This document shows, piece by piece, positions 18,719 to 26,888 of a stretch of 64,000 bases of DNA. This DNA is from DATJGR01 sp963735085 (lineage in GTDB: Bacteria; Pseudomonadota; Gammaproteobacteria; Pseudomonadales; Azotimanducaceae): the NCBI GenBank assembly GCA_963735085.1, contig CAVTJP010000002.1:930001-994000 (forward strand). The letters run 5' to 3'. A program made the position numbers and the translations under genes. Each line of letters begins with the position of its first letter. Position 1 is the stretch's first letter. The notes under the pieces are model-generated. The model saw nothing but the letters and a program-made list of their open reading frames with translations, made no database searches and was not told where the DNA came from.

Positions 18719-20233
18719 ATGTCCGCGAGTCCGGATTCCGTCTCGCGCAATGCGCCCGACGCCCCAACAGCCGAATCCGTTCGCGTTGCGATCCTCGGCG
18801 CCGGCATGTCCGGCATCTGCATGGGGATTGCGCTACGCAAACAAGGCATCGACGATTTCGTCATGCTGGAGAAAGCCGACAGCGTCGGCGGCACCTGGCG
18901 CGAGAACACCTATCCCGGTGTCGCCTGCGATGTGCCATCGCACGTCTATTCATTCTCGTTCGAGTTGAACCCGAACTGGACTCATGCCTATTCGAGCGGC
19001 CGCGAGATCAGGGACTACTGCGACCGTTGCGTCGACAAATATGCGCTGCGAGGGAACATCCGGTTCGGCTGCAATGTCACCAACGTCGCGTTCGATGGCG
19101 ACCGTTGGCACATCGCTACGCAGGACGGTCGTCAGATCACTGCGGATGTCGTCGTCAGCGGCCTCGGCGGTCTGCACATCCCGAACCGGGCCGCGATCGC
19201 AGGCATCGAGGTTTTCCGGGGCGCGCGCTTTCACACCGCGCAGTGGGACCACGCTGCGAATCTGGCCGGGCGCCGCGTTGCGATCATCGGCACTGGCGCG
19301 AGTGGCGTGCAGGTACTGCCAGAGGTTGCGAAGGACGCCGCCGACGTAACGGTATTTCAGCGCTCCGCGGCGTGGGTCTTCCCACGCCTCGCACACGAAA
19401 TTCCCGAGCAGCGCCGCGCGCTGTTCCGTCGCATGCCGTGGCTGATGCGGCTGTACCGTTGGGGCTTGTGGTTGTTGATGGACGTCGCCGGCACGCTGTC
19501 GCTGCGCCGCAACAGCGTGTTCGGCCGTCAAATGAAACGGGCTGCACTCGCCCATCTCGATACCTCAGTCGACGATCCGGCACTGCGCGCGCGGCTGACG
19601 CCGGATTATCTGCCGGGTTGCAAGCGCCGCTGCATTTCCGACGACTACCTGTCGAGCTTCAACCGCGCCAACGTGCATCTGGTGACAGAGCCAATCGAAA
19701 AAATCGAAGCGACCGGCGTGCGCGATGCGGCCGGGCACCTGCACGACGTGGATACGATCATCGAAGCAACCGGCTTCAAGCCGTTCGACATCACCGACTA
19801 CGTAAACATCTCCGGCCGCGACGGCCGGCGCCTCAAAGACGTGTGGTCGAATCACGTCGAATCGTTCCGCACGGTGATGGTGCCGGGGTTTCCCAATTTC
19901 TTCATGCTGCTCGGGCCGAACAGCGCCACCGGCCACACCTCGGCGCTGATCATGATCGAATCCCAGGCGCAGTACGTGGTGCGCGCGCTGGCGCTGATGC
20001 AACGTCATGGCCTCGCCTGCATCGATCCCGATCCCGACGTCGTGGCACGCTACAACGAACGACTGCAGCGAGACATGCACAAGATGGTGTTCAGCGGCGG
20101 CTGCAATGCCTGGTACACCGATGGCAACGATCGCAACTTCACGCTGTGGCCGTACTCCGCGCTGCGCTTCCTTGCCGAACAGTGGGACCTCAAGCTTGAC
20201 GAGTTTCGCGTCAAACACCAGACAACCGACTGA
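18719..20233 (+). CDS. Baeyer-Villiger-type flavin monooxygenase
   Basis: The 504-residue FAD/NADPH enzyme inserts oxygen next to a carbonyl. It has two dinucleotide motifs, GAGMSG (around residue 27) and GTGASG (around 193). The class I BVMO fingerprint FRGARFHTAQWD (F-x-G-x3-H-x3-W-D, residues ~166-177) separates it from plain FMOs. ATGFKPFDITDY near residue 350 fits too. It has its own 119-base upstream region. Relatives act on cyclic ketones, steroids or long-chain ketones. The substrate here is unknown. Confidence 0.9.
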   Translation: MSASPDSVSRNAPDAPTAESVRVAILGAGMSGICMGIALRKQGIDDFVMLEKADSVGGTWRENTYPGVACDVPSHVYSFSFELNPNWTHAYSSGREIRDYCDRCVDKYALRGNIRFGCNVTNVAFDGDRWHIATQDGRQITADVVVSGLGGLHIPNRAAIAGIEVFRGARFHTAQWDHAANLAGRRVAIIGTGASGVQVLPEVAKDAADVTVFQRSAAWVFPRLAHEIPEQRRALFRRMPWLMRLYRWGLWLLMDVAGTLSLRRNSVFGRQMKRAALAHLDTSVDDPALRARLTPDYLPGCKRRCISDDYLSSFNRANVHLVTEPIEKIEATGVRDAAGHLHDVDTIIEATGFKPFDITDYVNISGRDGRRLKDVWSNHVESFRTVMVPGFPNFFMLLGPNSATGHTSALIMIESQAQYVVRALALMQRHGLACIDPDPDVVARYNERLQRDMHKMVFSGGCNAWYTDGNDRNFTLWPYSALRFLAEQWDLKLDEFRVKHQTTD

Positions 20234-20245
20234 TCCGGCCGCGGC

Positions 20246-21058
20246 TTGAAAGGTAAAAAAATCGCAGTACTGGAAAGTCGGCTTGCGGAGCATGTGGCCG
20301 AACTGATCAACCGGCGCGGCGGCATCGCGATCGGCGCGCCGGCGCTTTCCGAACAGCCGGACATCGATCCAGCCGCCATTGCACGGCTGATCGATGCCTG
20401 GGCCGAGCGACCGGCAAAAGTTGCGATCTTCCAGACCGGGGTCGGTACGCGGGCGTTGTTCGCAACAACCGATGGGCTGGGTGCAACCCCTCAGTTCATT
20501 GAACTACTCGCCAACACGCACGTTGTGGTGCGTGGACCAAAGCCGACGGCGGCGTTGCGGCAACGCAACGTTCGCATCGATCACCATGCAACCGAACCTT
20601 TCACCACCTCACAGGTGCTGGAAGCGATCGCAGCCATCGAAATCACCGGTGAAACGGTCGTCGTGCAACGCTACGGCGACGTCAACGCCGGGCTGAACGA
20701 AGCGCTCACGGCGCGTGGCGCGACCGTCATCGAGGTGCCGACCTATCGCTGGGCGCTGCCCACGGATACGACCCAGCTGACACGTTTGATGGACGCGCTC
20801 GATCGCTCGGAACTCGATGCCGTGCTCTTCACCAGCGCATCGCAGGTGCAAAACCTGTTTGCGTTTGCGCAACGCGGCAACCGGGAAACGAGGCTACGCA
20901 CCGCATTGAACGCAACCTTGATCGCATCGATCGGGCCGGTGTGCAGTCACGCACTGCGCGAACGAGGCGTTGGCGTCGGCCTGGAAGCGCAACCACCGAA
21001 GCTCGGTCCGATGCTCGAGGCGCTCGAAGCGGCGCTTTCGGCCGCGGGGCAAACCTGA
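20246..21058 (+). CDS. hemD: uroporphyrinogen-III synthase (HemD)-like protein
   Basis: The 270-residue protein starts at a TTG. It shows the two-lobed HemD pattern: KIAVLESRLAEHVAELINRRGG at the start, KVAIFQTGVGTRALF, then the conserved AVLFTSASQVQNLF and IASIGPVCSHALRERGV near the end. HemD closes and inverts ring D of hydroxymethylbilane in tetrapyrrole synthesis. It stands apart from hemC and hemX, between a BVMO and an ion channel, so it may be a second HemD-like paralogue rather than the housekeeping enzyme. Confidence 0.72.
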   Translation: MKGKKIAVLESRLAEHVAELINRRGGIAIGAPALSEQPDIDPAAIARLIDAWAERPAKVAIFQTGVGTRALFATTDGLGATPQFIELLANTHVVVRGPKPTAALRQRNVRIDHHATEPFTTSQVLEAIAAIEITGETVVVQRYGDVNAGLNEALTARGATVIEVPTYRWALPTDTTQLTRLMDALDRSELDAVLFTSASQVQNLFAFAQRGNRETRLRTALNATLIASIGPVCSHALRERGVGVGLEAQPPKLGPMLEALEAALSAAGQT

Positions 21059-21073
21059 TTGGGGAACCGACAC

Positions 21074-22177
21074 ATGACTCGAGCGCTGCTGCGAATGACA
21101 TGCCTCCTCGCGATGTGCTTGACGTGCCCAAGCTTGACCGCACAGACGGCGGTTGTCCCGGCTATGCCGGAACGGCCGACGCTGGTGGTTGGCGTCAAGG
21201 TCGCGCCGCCGTTTGTGATTCAAGACGGCGACGTCTATCGCGGTCTCAATATCGATCTTTGGCAGGACGTCGCGGATGCTAACAACTGGCGCTACGTCTA
21301 CAAACCCTATGATCTGGAAGCGCTGCTCGACGCCGTGAGTACCGGCGAGGTCGATGTCGCGCTCGGCGCGATCACGACCACTGCGAATCGCGAGAAGCGC
21401 ATGGACTTCGCGCACGTCATAACCAGTTCAGGCCTGGGTGTGGCGGTACGAACCGAGCAAGGCTCGGGGTGGTTGGCGGTGGCCCAGGCTTTGGTATCCC
21501 CCGCATTTCTCGGTGTGATCGGCACGCTCGCATTGCTACTGCTGGCGGTAGGCGTTCTCGTGTGGAGCATGGAACACCGACGCAATCCGGAGCAATTCGG
21601 CGGCACGCGGGCACAAGGGATTTTCTCGGGATTCTGGTGGGCCATGGTCACGATGACCACAGTCGGCTACGGCGATGTGGCACCGCGCACCGTAGGTGGT
21701 CGCGTGCTCGGGCTGATCTGGATGCTGGCGGCGCTATTGATCGTATCGTTCTTCACCGCCTCGATCACCAGCGCATTGACGGTTGGCCAACTGAGCCAAC
21801 GCATTCACACTGCCGCGGAACTCGGCCACGTGCGAACAGCGAGCGTGCCGGGCAGTACCAGCGCCCATTGGTTGACGCGACAACATTTCGAGTTTGACGA
21901 AGCCGTGGATCTACAGACCGCGCTCCGCGATCTGGCCGCCAACCGCGTCGATGCGGTGGTCTACGACGTGCCATTGATGCGTTGGGACATTCAGCAGCAT
22001 TTCCGCGGCAAACTCACGGTATTGCCGCTGGTACTGGAACGTCAGGACTATGCATTCGCTCTGCCACAGCGCAGCCCCTTGCGCGAGGCGATCAATACAG
22101 CGCTGCTGACGCGCATCAATACAAACGATTGGAATGAGCGCGTCCGTACGTATCTCGGCGAGGGCGGCAACCCATAG
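21074..22177 (+). CDS. ligand-gated potassium channel, GluR0-like (SBP domain split by a pore)
   Basis: The ATG at 21074 follows GGGGAA closely. The 367-residue protein has a signal peptide and then lobe 1 of a periplasmic amino-acid-binding domain (TLVVGVKVAPPFVIQDGDVYRGLNIDL). A first helix (FLGVIGTLALLLLAVGVLVW) leads to a pore loop with the potassium filter TTVGYGD (TVGYGD at 196-201) and a second helix (IWMLAALLIVSFFTASITSAL). Lobe 2 follows (ASVPGSTSAHWL to DAVVYDVPLMRW). This SBP-TM-pore-TM-SBP order matches the cyanobacterial glutamate receptor GluR0, and no third helix is present. It should pass K+ when an amino acid binds outside the inner membrane; the ligand is unknown. Confidence 0.88.
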   Translation: MTRALLRMTCLLAMCLTCPSLTAQTAVVPAMPERPTLVVGVKVAPPFVIQDGDVYRGLNIDLWQDVADANNWRYVYKPYDLEALLDAVSTGEVDVALGAITTTANREKRMDFAHVITSSGLGVAVRTEQGSGWLAVAQALVSPAFLGVIGTLALLLLAVGVLVWSMEHRRNPEQFGGTRAQGIFSGFWWAMVTMTTVGYGDVAPRTVGGRVLGLIWMLAALLIVSFFTASITSALTVGQLSQRIHTAAELGHVRTASVPGSTSAHWLTRQHFEFDEAVDLQTALRDLAANRVDAVVYDVPLMRWDIQQHFRGKLTVLPLVLERQDYAFALPQRSPLREAINTALLTRINTNDWNERVRTYLGEGGNP

Positions 22178-22431
22178 GCACAGAGTCCGTCGGAGAATCA
22201 GTCACAGGATCGCGTCGTGACATGGCGATCGGTCACGCAACGTTCTGCATCTTGTTGGCGTAATCGCGACCCGCCGTCGCAGGGGGAAGCGGCTTTCCGT
22301 CCCTCTGACAGTCCCACCAGCTCTTCGACGATTTCGCAAAGCGCCCGAAAGACCTCCACTTCGTCGACCCCGTGACATCGAGATACCGATCGACCTCGCA
22401 CGCGTTTCGGCCGCCGGATACCGGCATGTCC
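22178..22431. other. 254-base intergenic stretch with only weak small ORFs
   Basis: This lies between the channel gene and the end of the GNAT gene. The reverse strand has two overlapping small frames: 22233-22427, about 64 codons, ending in GRDYANKMQNVA; and 22198-22401, about 67 codons. Neither has a convincing ribosome-binding site or recognisable family, and they exclude each other. No promoter, hairpin or RNA could be supported. Confidence 0.3.
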
Positions 22432-23139
22432 TTATCGGCTTCCCACCAGCACATGCAGGTAGAGTTCTCGTCGAATGCGGTAGCCCGCACGCTCGTACAC
22501 GCGTGTCGCGCTGTGTTGCGACGGACTGCCGATTGCGACGTGCAGGAATGCCTGTTCGCCCTGCGTAATGATTGCGTTGGTGACCGCCGTGACGAGCGCC
22601 AACGCGTGGCCACGGCCGCGGCCATCCGGGTGCGTGCAGACGCCGCTGACCTCGATCCAGCCCGGCGGCTTCAGCCGTTCGCCCGCCATCGCCATCAGGC
22701 GCCCGGCATTCCGAACGCCCAGGTAGTTACCGAGTTCCATGGTCCGTTTCGCGAACGGGCCGGGTTCGGTCAGCGCAACGAGCGCGAGCACCTCTTGGAT
22801 ATCGTTGGAACCCAGGCGCGTTGCGTCGATCGGAACCGGCACGGCGGGCACGTCACACACCATTTGATACAGTCCAACACGGCGAACAGTACGCAGACGA
22901 GCGCCGAGCGGCACGTCCGCTTCGGTACTGATCACGGCCACCGGTTCGGCGCCGCACATCGATGCCAACGCTTCGAACGCGTCGGGGGTAGACTCGCGCA
23001 CTGCGCCGATCGGCGAAACCTCTGGTCTGTAGCGCGCGGCAAGTTCGCCGGCTTCGCCGAACGCAGACTGACGGGCACGCAATGCATGCCACGCGGGGTT
23101 GTCCAGTACGTGTCCGGCGTTGACGGTGGCTAATGACAT
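22432..23139 (-). CDS. GNAT-family N-acetyltransferase
   Basis: The 235-residue protein carries the acetyl-CoA pyrophosphate-binding motif VCTHPDGRGRGHALALV (Q/R-x-x-G-x-G/A type) in its C-terminal half. It ends with the typical SATRVYERAGYRIRRELYL segment. The N-terminal half is a divergent, partly GNAT-like domain (AFEALASMCGAEPVAVIS), so this may be a tandem-GNAT protein with one degenerate half. The acceptor is unknown. It is divergent from the hydrolase/ABC operon. Confidence 0.82.
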   Translation of the reverse strand: MSLATVNAGHVLDNPAWHALRARQSAFGEAGELAARYRPEVSPIGAVRESTPDAFEALASMCGAEPVAVISTEADVPLGARLRTVRRVGLYQMVCDVPAVPVPIDATRLGSNDIQEVLALVALTEPGPFAKRTMELGNYLGVRNAGRLMAMAGERLKPPGWIEVSGVCTHPDGRGRGHALALVTAVTNAIITQGEQAFLHVAIGSPSQHSATRVYERAGYRIRRELYLHVLVGSR

Positions 23140-23277
23140 ACAACTATCGTTTCAGGTCACAAGGAGCAGGTCCAGCATTGAAAAGACAGAGCAACCTCAG
23201 CAGCATGCTCAACGGACGATCGTATGCGCACACCGCGCATCGAAACGATATTCGATGAGACGGGAGCGTAGCAATTC

Positions 23278-24837
23278 ATGAGCCGGCGGAACCTGTCTGG
23301 CATCGCGCTGCTCCTCATCGTCATCGCTGCATTCCCTTTCAGGCACCGGCTGTGGCCCCCGCATGACACGCCGGACGTCGTCTCGACCCAGGGTGCGACG
23401 ATCGTGCAGCGCGCCGGCACGGCGAACTTCACGCTCGGTTCGCTCCACTTCGCACCGTGCGAACTGACGCAGCCCAACTCTTCGGCGACCACGGCCGCGT
23501 TCTGCGCGCCGTTTTCCGTGCCGGAAAACTGGCACCAGGCGCAAGGCCGTCACATCCACCTCAAGCTCGCGATGGTGCGCAGCCGCGCCCCGCTCGCGCA
23601 GCGCGATCCGGTGGTCTTACTCGCGGGCGGTCCGGGGCAGGCCGCAACCCAGGTATGGCCGCGCACCGCCGGTGCATTCGCGCCGCTGCTCGAACACCGC
23701 AATGTGCTGCTGCTCGACCAGCGCGGCACCGGTGGTTCACATCCCCTGGATTGCAAGCAGGCGTTGGACGACACCGATGCGCAATCGGCAAACGACATCG
23801 ACCTCGCGAAGATTCGCGCCGCCACACAGTCCTGTCTCGATGAGGTTGCGCAGAACGCCGACCCGGCGCAGTACACCACCACGGCGGCCGTGCACGATCT
23901 CGAGGCGCTGCGGCAGGCGCTCGGCGCGCCCCAGTTCAACCTCGTCGGCGTGTCCTACGGCACCCGCGTTGCGCAGCAGTATCTGCGCAGTCATCCCGAC
24001 GGCGTCCGCAGCGTGGTACTCGACAGCCCGGTGCCGAACGAACTCGTGCTCGGCTCGGAATTCGCACGCAACCTCGATGCAGCACTGAAAGCGCAGTTTG
24101 CCGCCTGCACGCATACACCGGCTTGCACAAAGGCATTCGGCGATCCATACGCGAATCTGTACCGTTTGCGTGACCAGCTCGCCGCAAACCCGCGTAACGT
24201 GACAGTGCGCAACCCACGCACCTATGTAAGCGAGACCAGACCGCTCGGCGCGTACGGGCTCGGCGCACTGGTTCGGTTGTTTGCCTACGCGCCGGAGACC
24301 AGCGCGTTGCTGCCACTGGTGATCGATCGTGCGCTCGCAGGCGATACGGCCCCGCTGGTCGGCCAGGCCGAAATCATCAACGACGAGGTGTCCGACATCG
24401 CCGGCAGCGGCATGCAGCTTTCGGTGATCTGTGCAGAAGACGCGGATTTGCTGGTCGATCGCCCGCAGGACGCCAAACTGATTCTGGGTGACACTTTTGT
24501 GCACGTGCTGAAGGCGCAATGCGCGATCTGGCCGCGCGGCAGCCGGCCAGCGGATTTTCATACGCGCGTGCACAGCGACAAGCCGGTGCTGATCCTCTCC
24601 GGCGAACTCGATCCGGTCACGCCGCCGCGCTATGGCGTCGAAATCCTGAAAGGTCTGCCGAACGGCCGCCAGCTCATCGCCAAAGGTCAAGGCCATAGCG
24701 TGATGGCGCGCGGCTGTTTCCCTACGCTGGTCAATCGCTTCGTTGAGACACTCGATACCGGCAAACTCGACACGCAGTGCGTCGACGACTTCGCCGCGAT
24801 GCCCGCGTTCATAGACTTCAACGGAGCCGCGCCATGA
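23278..24837 (+). CDS. exported alpha/beta-hydrolase (TAP-like, peptidase S33 group)
   Basis: The 519-residue protein has an N-terminal hydrophobic segment (LSGIALLLIVIAAFPF), so it is secreted or anchored. It has an alpha/beta-hydrolase core: oxyanion region LLAGGPGQAATQV, LLLDQRGTGGSHPL, nucleophile GVSYGT (serine near residue 226), acid SGELDPVTPP (around 442) and histidine GQGHSV (around 472). The C-terminal end resembles TAP-like domains of tripeptidyl and proline aminopeptidases. The next gene, an ABC ATPase, starts inside its stop (ATGA), so hydrolase and exporter are made together. Confidence 0.83.
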   Translation: MSRRNLSGIALLLIVIAAFPFRHRLWPPHDTPDVVSTQGATIVQRAGTANFTLGSLHFAPCELTQPNSSATTAAFCAPFSVPENWHQAQGRHIHLKLAMVRSRAPLAQRDPVVLLAGGPGQAATQVWPRTAGAFAPLLEHRNVLLLDQRGTGGSHPLDCKQALDDTDAQSANDIDLAKIRAATQSCLDEVAQNADPAQYTTTAAVHDLEALRQALGAPQFNLVGVSYGTRVAQQYLRSHPDGVRSVVLDSPVPNELVLGSEFARNLDAALKAQFAACTHTPACTKAFGDPYANLYRLRDQLAANPRNVTVRNPRTYVSETRPLGAYGLGALVRLFAYAPETSALLPLVIDRALAGDTAPLVGQAEIINDEVSDIAGSGMQLSVICAEDADLLVDRPQDAKLILGDTFVHVLKAQCAIWPRGSRPADFHTRVHSDKPVLILSGELDPVTPPRYGVEILKGLPNGRQLIAKGQGHSVMARGCFPTLVNRFVETLDTGKLDTQCVDDFAAMPAFIDFNGAAP

Positions 24838-25568
24838 TCGAAGTTCACGGCCTGCACAAAGCGTTCGACGACGTGAAAGCGGTAGACGGCGTCTCGTTCG
24901 TCGCACGAGACGGCGAGATCACCGGGCTACTTGGCCCGAACGGCGCCGGCAAGACAACGACCTTGCGCATGCTGTACACGCTGATGCGGCCCGACTCGGG
25001 CGAGGTACGCGTCGACGGCATCGATGCTGCGAAGGACCCGCTTGCGGTACGGCGCCGGTTGGGCGTGTTGCCGGATGCCCGCGGGCTCTACAAACGCCTC
25101 AGCGCACGCGAAAATATCGACTATTTCGGACGCCTGCAGGGCCTCGATGCGGTGACGCGTCGGCAGCGCACCGCTGCGTTGATCGCCGCCCTTCAGATGG
25201 ACGATTTTGCAGATCGGCGCGCTGACGGTTTTTCGCAGGGGCAGCGCGTAAAGACCGCGATTGCGCGCGCATTGATCCACGATCCGCGCAACGTGATTCT
25301 CGATGAACCGACCAACGGCCTCGACGTGATGGCGACGCGCGCGATGCGCGCGTTCATGCGCAGCCTCAAGGATGACGGCCGCTGCGTGCTGTTTTCCAGC
25401 CACATCATGCAGGAGGTCGGTGCGCTGTGTGACCGAATCGTGGTGATTTCGCGCGGACGCGTCGTAGCCGACGAAACACCCGACGCGCTGCGCGCCCAGA
25501 CGGGGCAGGAAAATCTCGAGGACGCTTTCGTCGCGATCATCGGTTCGGAAGAAGGGCTCGCCGCATGA
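24834..25568 (+). CDS. natA: ABC transporter ATPase (NatA-like)
   Basis: The ATG at 24834 overlaps the hydrolase stop as ATGA. The 244-residue ATPase has Walker A GPNGAGKTT (from around residue 35), a signature loop FSQGQRVKTAIARAL in which the usual LSGG is FSQG, Walker B NVILDEPT and the switch HI in FSSHIMQEV. The FSQG signature and ARGLYKRLSARENI region match NatA-type ATPases of sodium or drug exporters. It pairs with the permease that overlaps its 3' end by 4 bases. The symbol is by family resemblance. Confidence 0.82.
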   Translation: MIEVHGLHKAFDDVKAVDGVSFVARDGEITGLLGPNGAGKTTTLRMLYTLMRPDSGEVRVDGIDAAKDPLAVRRRLGVLPDARGLYKRLSARENIDYFGRLQGLDAVTRRQRTAALIAALQMDDFADRRADGFSQGQRVKTAIARALIHDPRNVILDEPTNGLDVMATRAMRAFMRSLKDDGRCVLFSSHIMQEVGALCDRIVVISRGRVVADETPDALRAQTGQENLEDAFVAIIGSEEGLAA

Positions 25569-26740
25569 AGACAACGCTGATCGTCTTCGTAAAGGAAGTG
25601 CGCGAAAACCTGCGCGACCGACGCACGGTGATCAACACATTGGTGACCGGCCCGCTGCTGGCGCCGCTGGTGTTCGCGCTGATGATCAATGCCGTGGCCA
25701 CCCGTGAGATCAGCAAGGCAGAGAAACCACTCGCACTGCCCGTTGCGGGTGCCACGTACGCGCCGAACCTGATCGCGGCACTCAAACAATACAATGTCCG
25801 CATCAAGGACGCGCCGGCGGATCCGGAGCGCGCGGTGCGTGAGCAGGATGCCGATCTGGTGCTGCGCATTCCACCGGACTACGGCACTGCCTGGCGCAAA
25901 GGCGAACCGGCCCAGGTGGAACTGATCTTCGATGCTTCGCGGCGCGACGCGCAGAGCTCGGTAACGCGGCTGCAGGCGCTGCTCGACGCCTACGCGCAGC
26001 GCACCGGTGCGTTGCGTTTGATTGCGCGCGGATTGTCGCCCGAAGTGATCCAGCCACTCGTGGTTGCCCCGCGCGACCAGTCCACCGCGCAGGCGCGCAG
26101 CGGCATCCTGTTCGGCATGCTGCCGTATTTCTTCATCCTCGGCGGTTTCGTCGGCGGCATGGCATTGGCCATCGACACCACAGCCGGCGAGCGCGAGCGG
26201 CAATCGTTGGAACCGTTGCTGGTCAACCCGGTGGCGCGCGGCAGTATTCTGCTCGGTAAACTCGGCGCGACGAGTCTGTTCGCGTTGACGACGGTTCTGC
26301 TCAGCATCATTGCATTCTCGGTGGTCGGTCAGTTTCTGCCGATCGAAAAACTCGGCATGGCGCTCGATATCTCTGTGCGCTTCGCGTTGCGCACATTGTT
26401 CATCATGCTGCCGCTGGTGGTGCTGCTGGCAACCTTGCAGACGCTGGCCGCCGCATTCGCGAAGAGCTTCCGCGAAGCACAGACCTATCTTTCGCTGCTG
26501 ATGCTGGTGCCGGTCATTCCGACCCTGACGCTGTCGATGTATCCGCTGAAAACGCAGACTTGGATGTACGCTGTGCCGTTGATGTGCCAACAGGTTGCAA
26601 TCATGCGCCTGCTGCGTGGCGATCCGGTTACGCTACTGCAGTTCGGCATGTGTTTTGTCAGCACAACGGTTGCCGCGGTGATTGTGTATCTGATTACGGG
26701 GCGTGTTTACCGCAGCGAGCGGCTGGCCATATCGACCTGA
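25565..26740 (+). CDS. natB: ABC transporter permease (NatB/ABC-2 type)
   Basis: The 391-residue membrane protein starts within the natA stop (ATGA). It has one N-terminal helix (TLVTGPLLAPLVFALMINAV), a large extracytoplasmic domain of about 150 residues containing ADLVLRIPPDYGTAWRKGE, then five or six clustered helices. These start at GMLPYFFILGGFVGGMALAI and include the ERERQSLEPLLVNPVARG loop typical of ABC-2/NatB permeases. With NatA it should form an exporter; the cargo could be sodium, a peptide or a drug. Confidence 0.82.
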   Translation: MKTTLIVFVKEVRENLRDRRTVINTLVTGPLLAPLVFALMINAVATREISKAEKPLALPVAGATYAPNLIAALKQYNVRIKDAPADPERAVREQDADLVLRIPPDYGTAWRKGEPAQVELIFDASRRDAQSSVTRLQALLDAYAQRTGALRLIARGLSPEVIQPLVVAPRDQSTAQARSGILFGMLPYFFILGGFVGGMALAIDTTAGERERQSLEPLLVNPVARGSILLGKLGATSLFALTTVLLSIIAFSVVGQFLPIEKLGMALDISVRFALRTLFIMLPLVVLLATLQTLAAAFAKSFREAQTYLSLLMLVPVIPTLTLSMYPLKTQTWMYAVPLMCQQVAIMRLLRGDPVTLLQFGMCFVSTTVAAVIVYLITGRVYRSERLAIST

Positions 26741-26888
26741 CGCGGCCGCGTTACTCGGCGCCACCGACAAAGAGTTCCGCTGGGGGCGGCGGATCGATGC
26801 CCGCGTTCGCATGCGCGAACTCCGCCGGCGTGCCGAGGATCTCGTGAATTGCGGTGGGACGGGGGACTATCGCGCAAAAAAAGAGCGT

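Noticed and set aside
22233..22427. 64-codon small gene ending GRDYANKMQNVA after the GNAT gene
   Set aside because: The ribosome-binding spacing is too short, it conflicts with another small frame, and it has no recognisable family; kept only as an intergenic note.
26875..26883. A-run read as the T-tract of a terminator for the amidohydrolase gene
   Set aside because: No GC-rich hairpin precedes it on the reverse strand.
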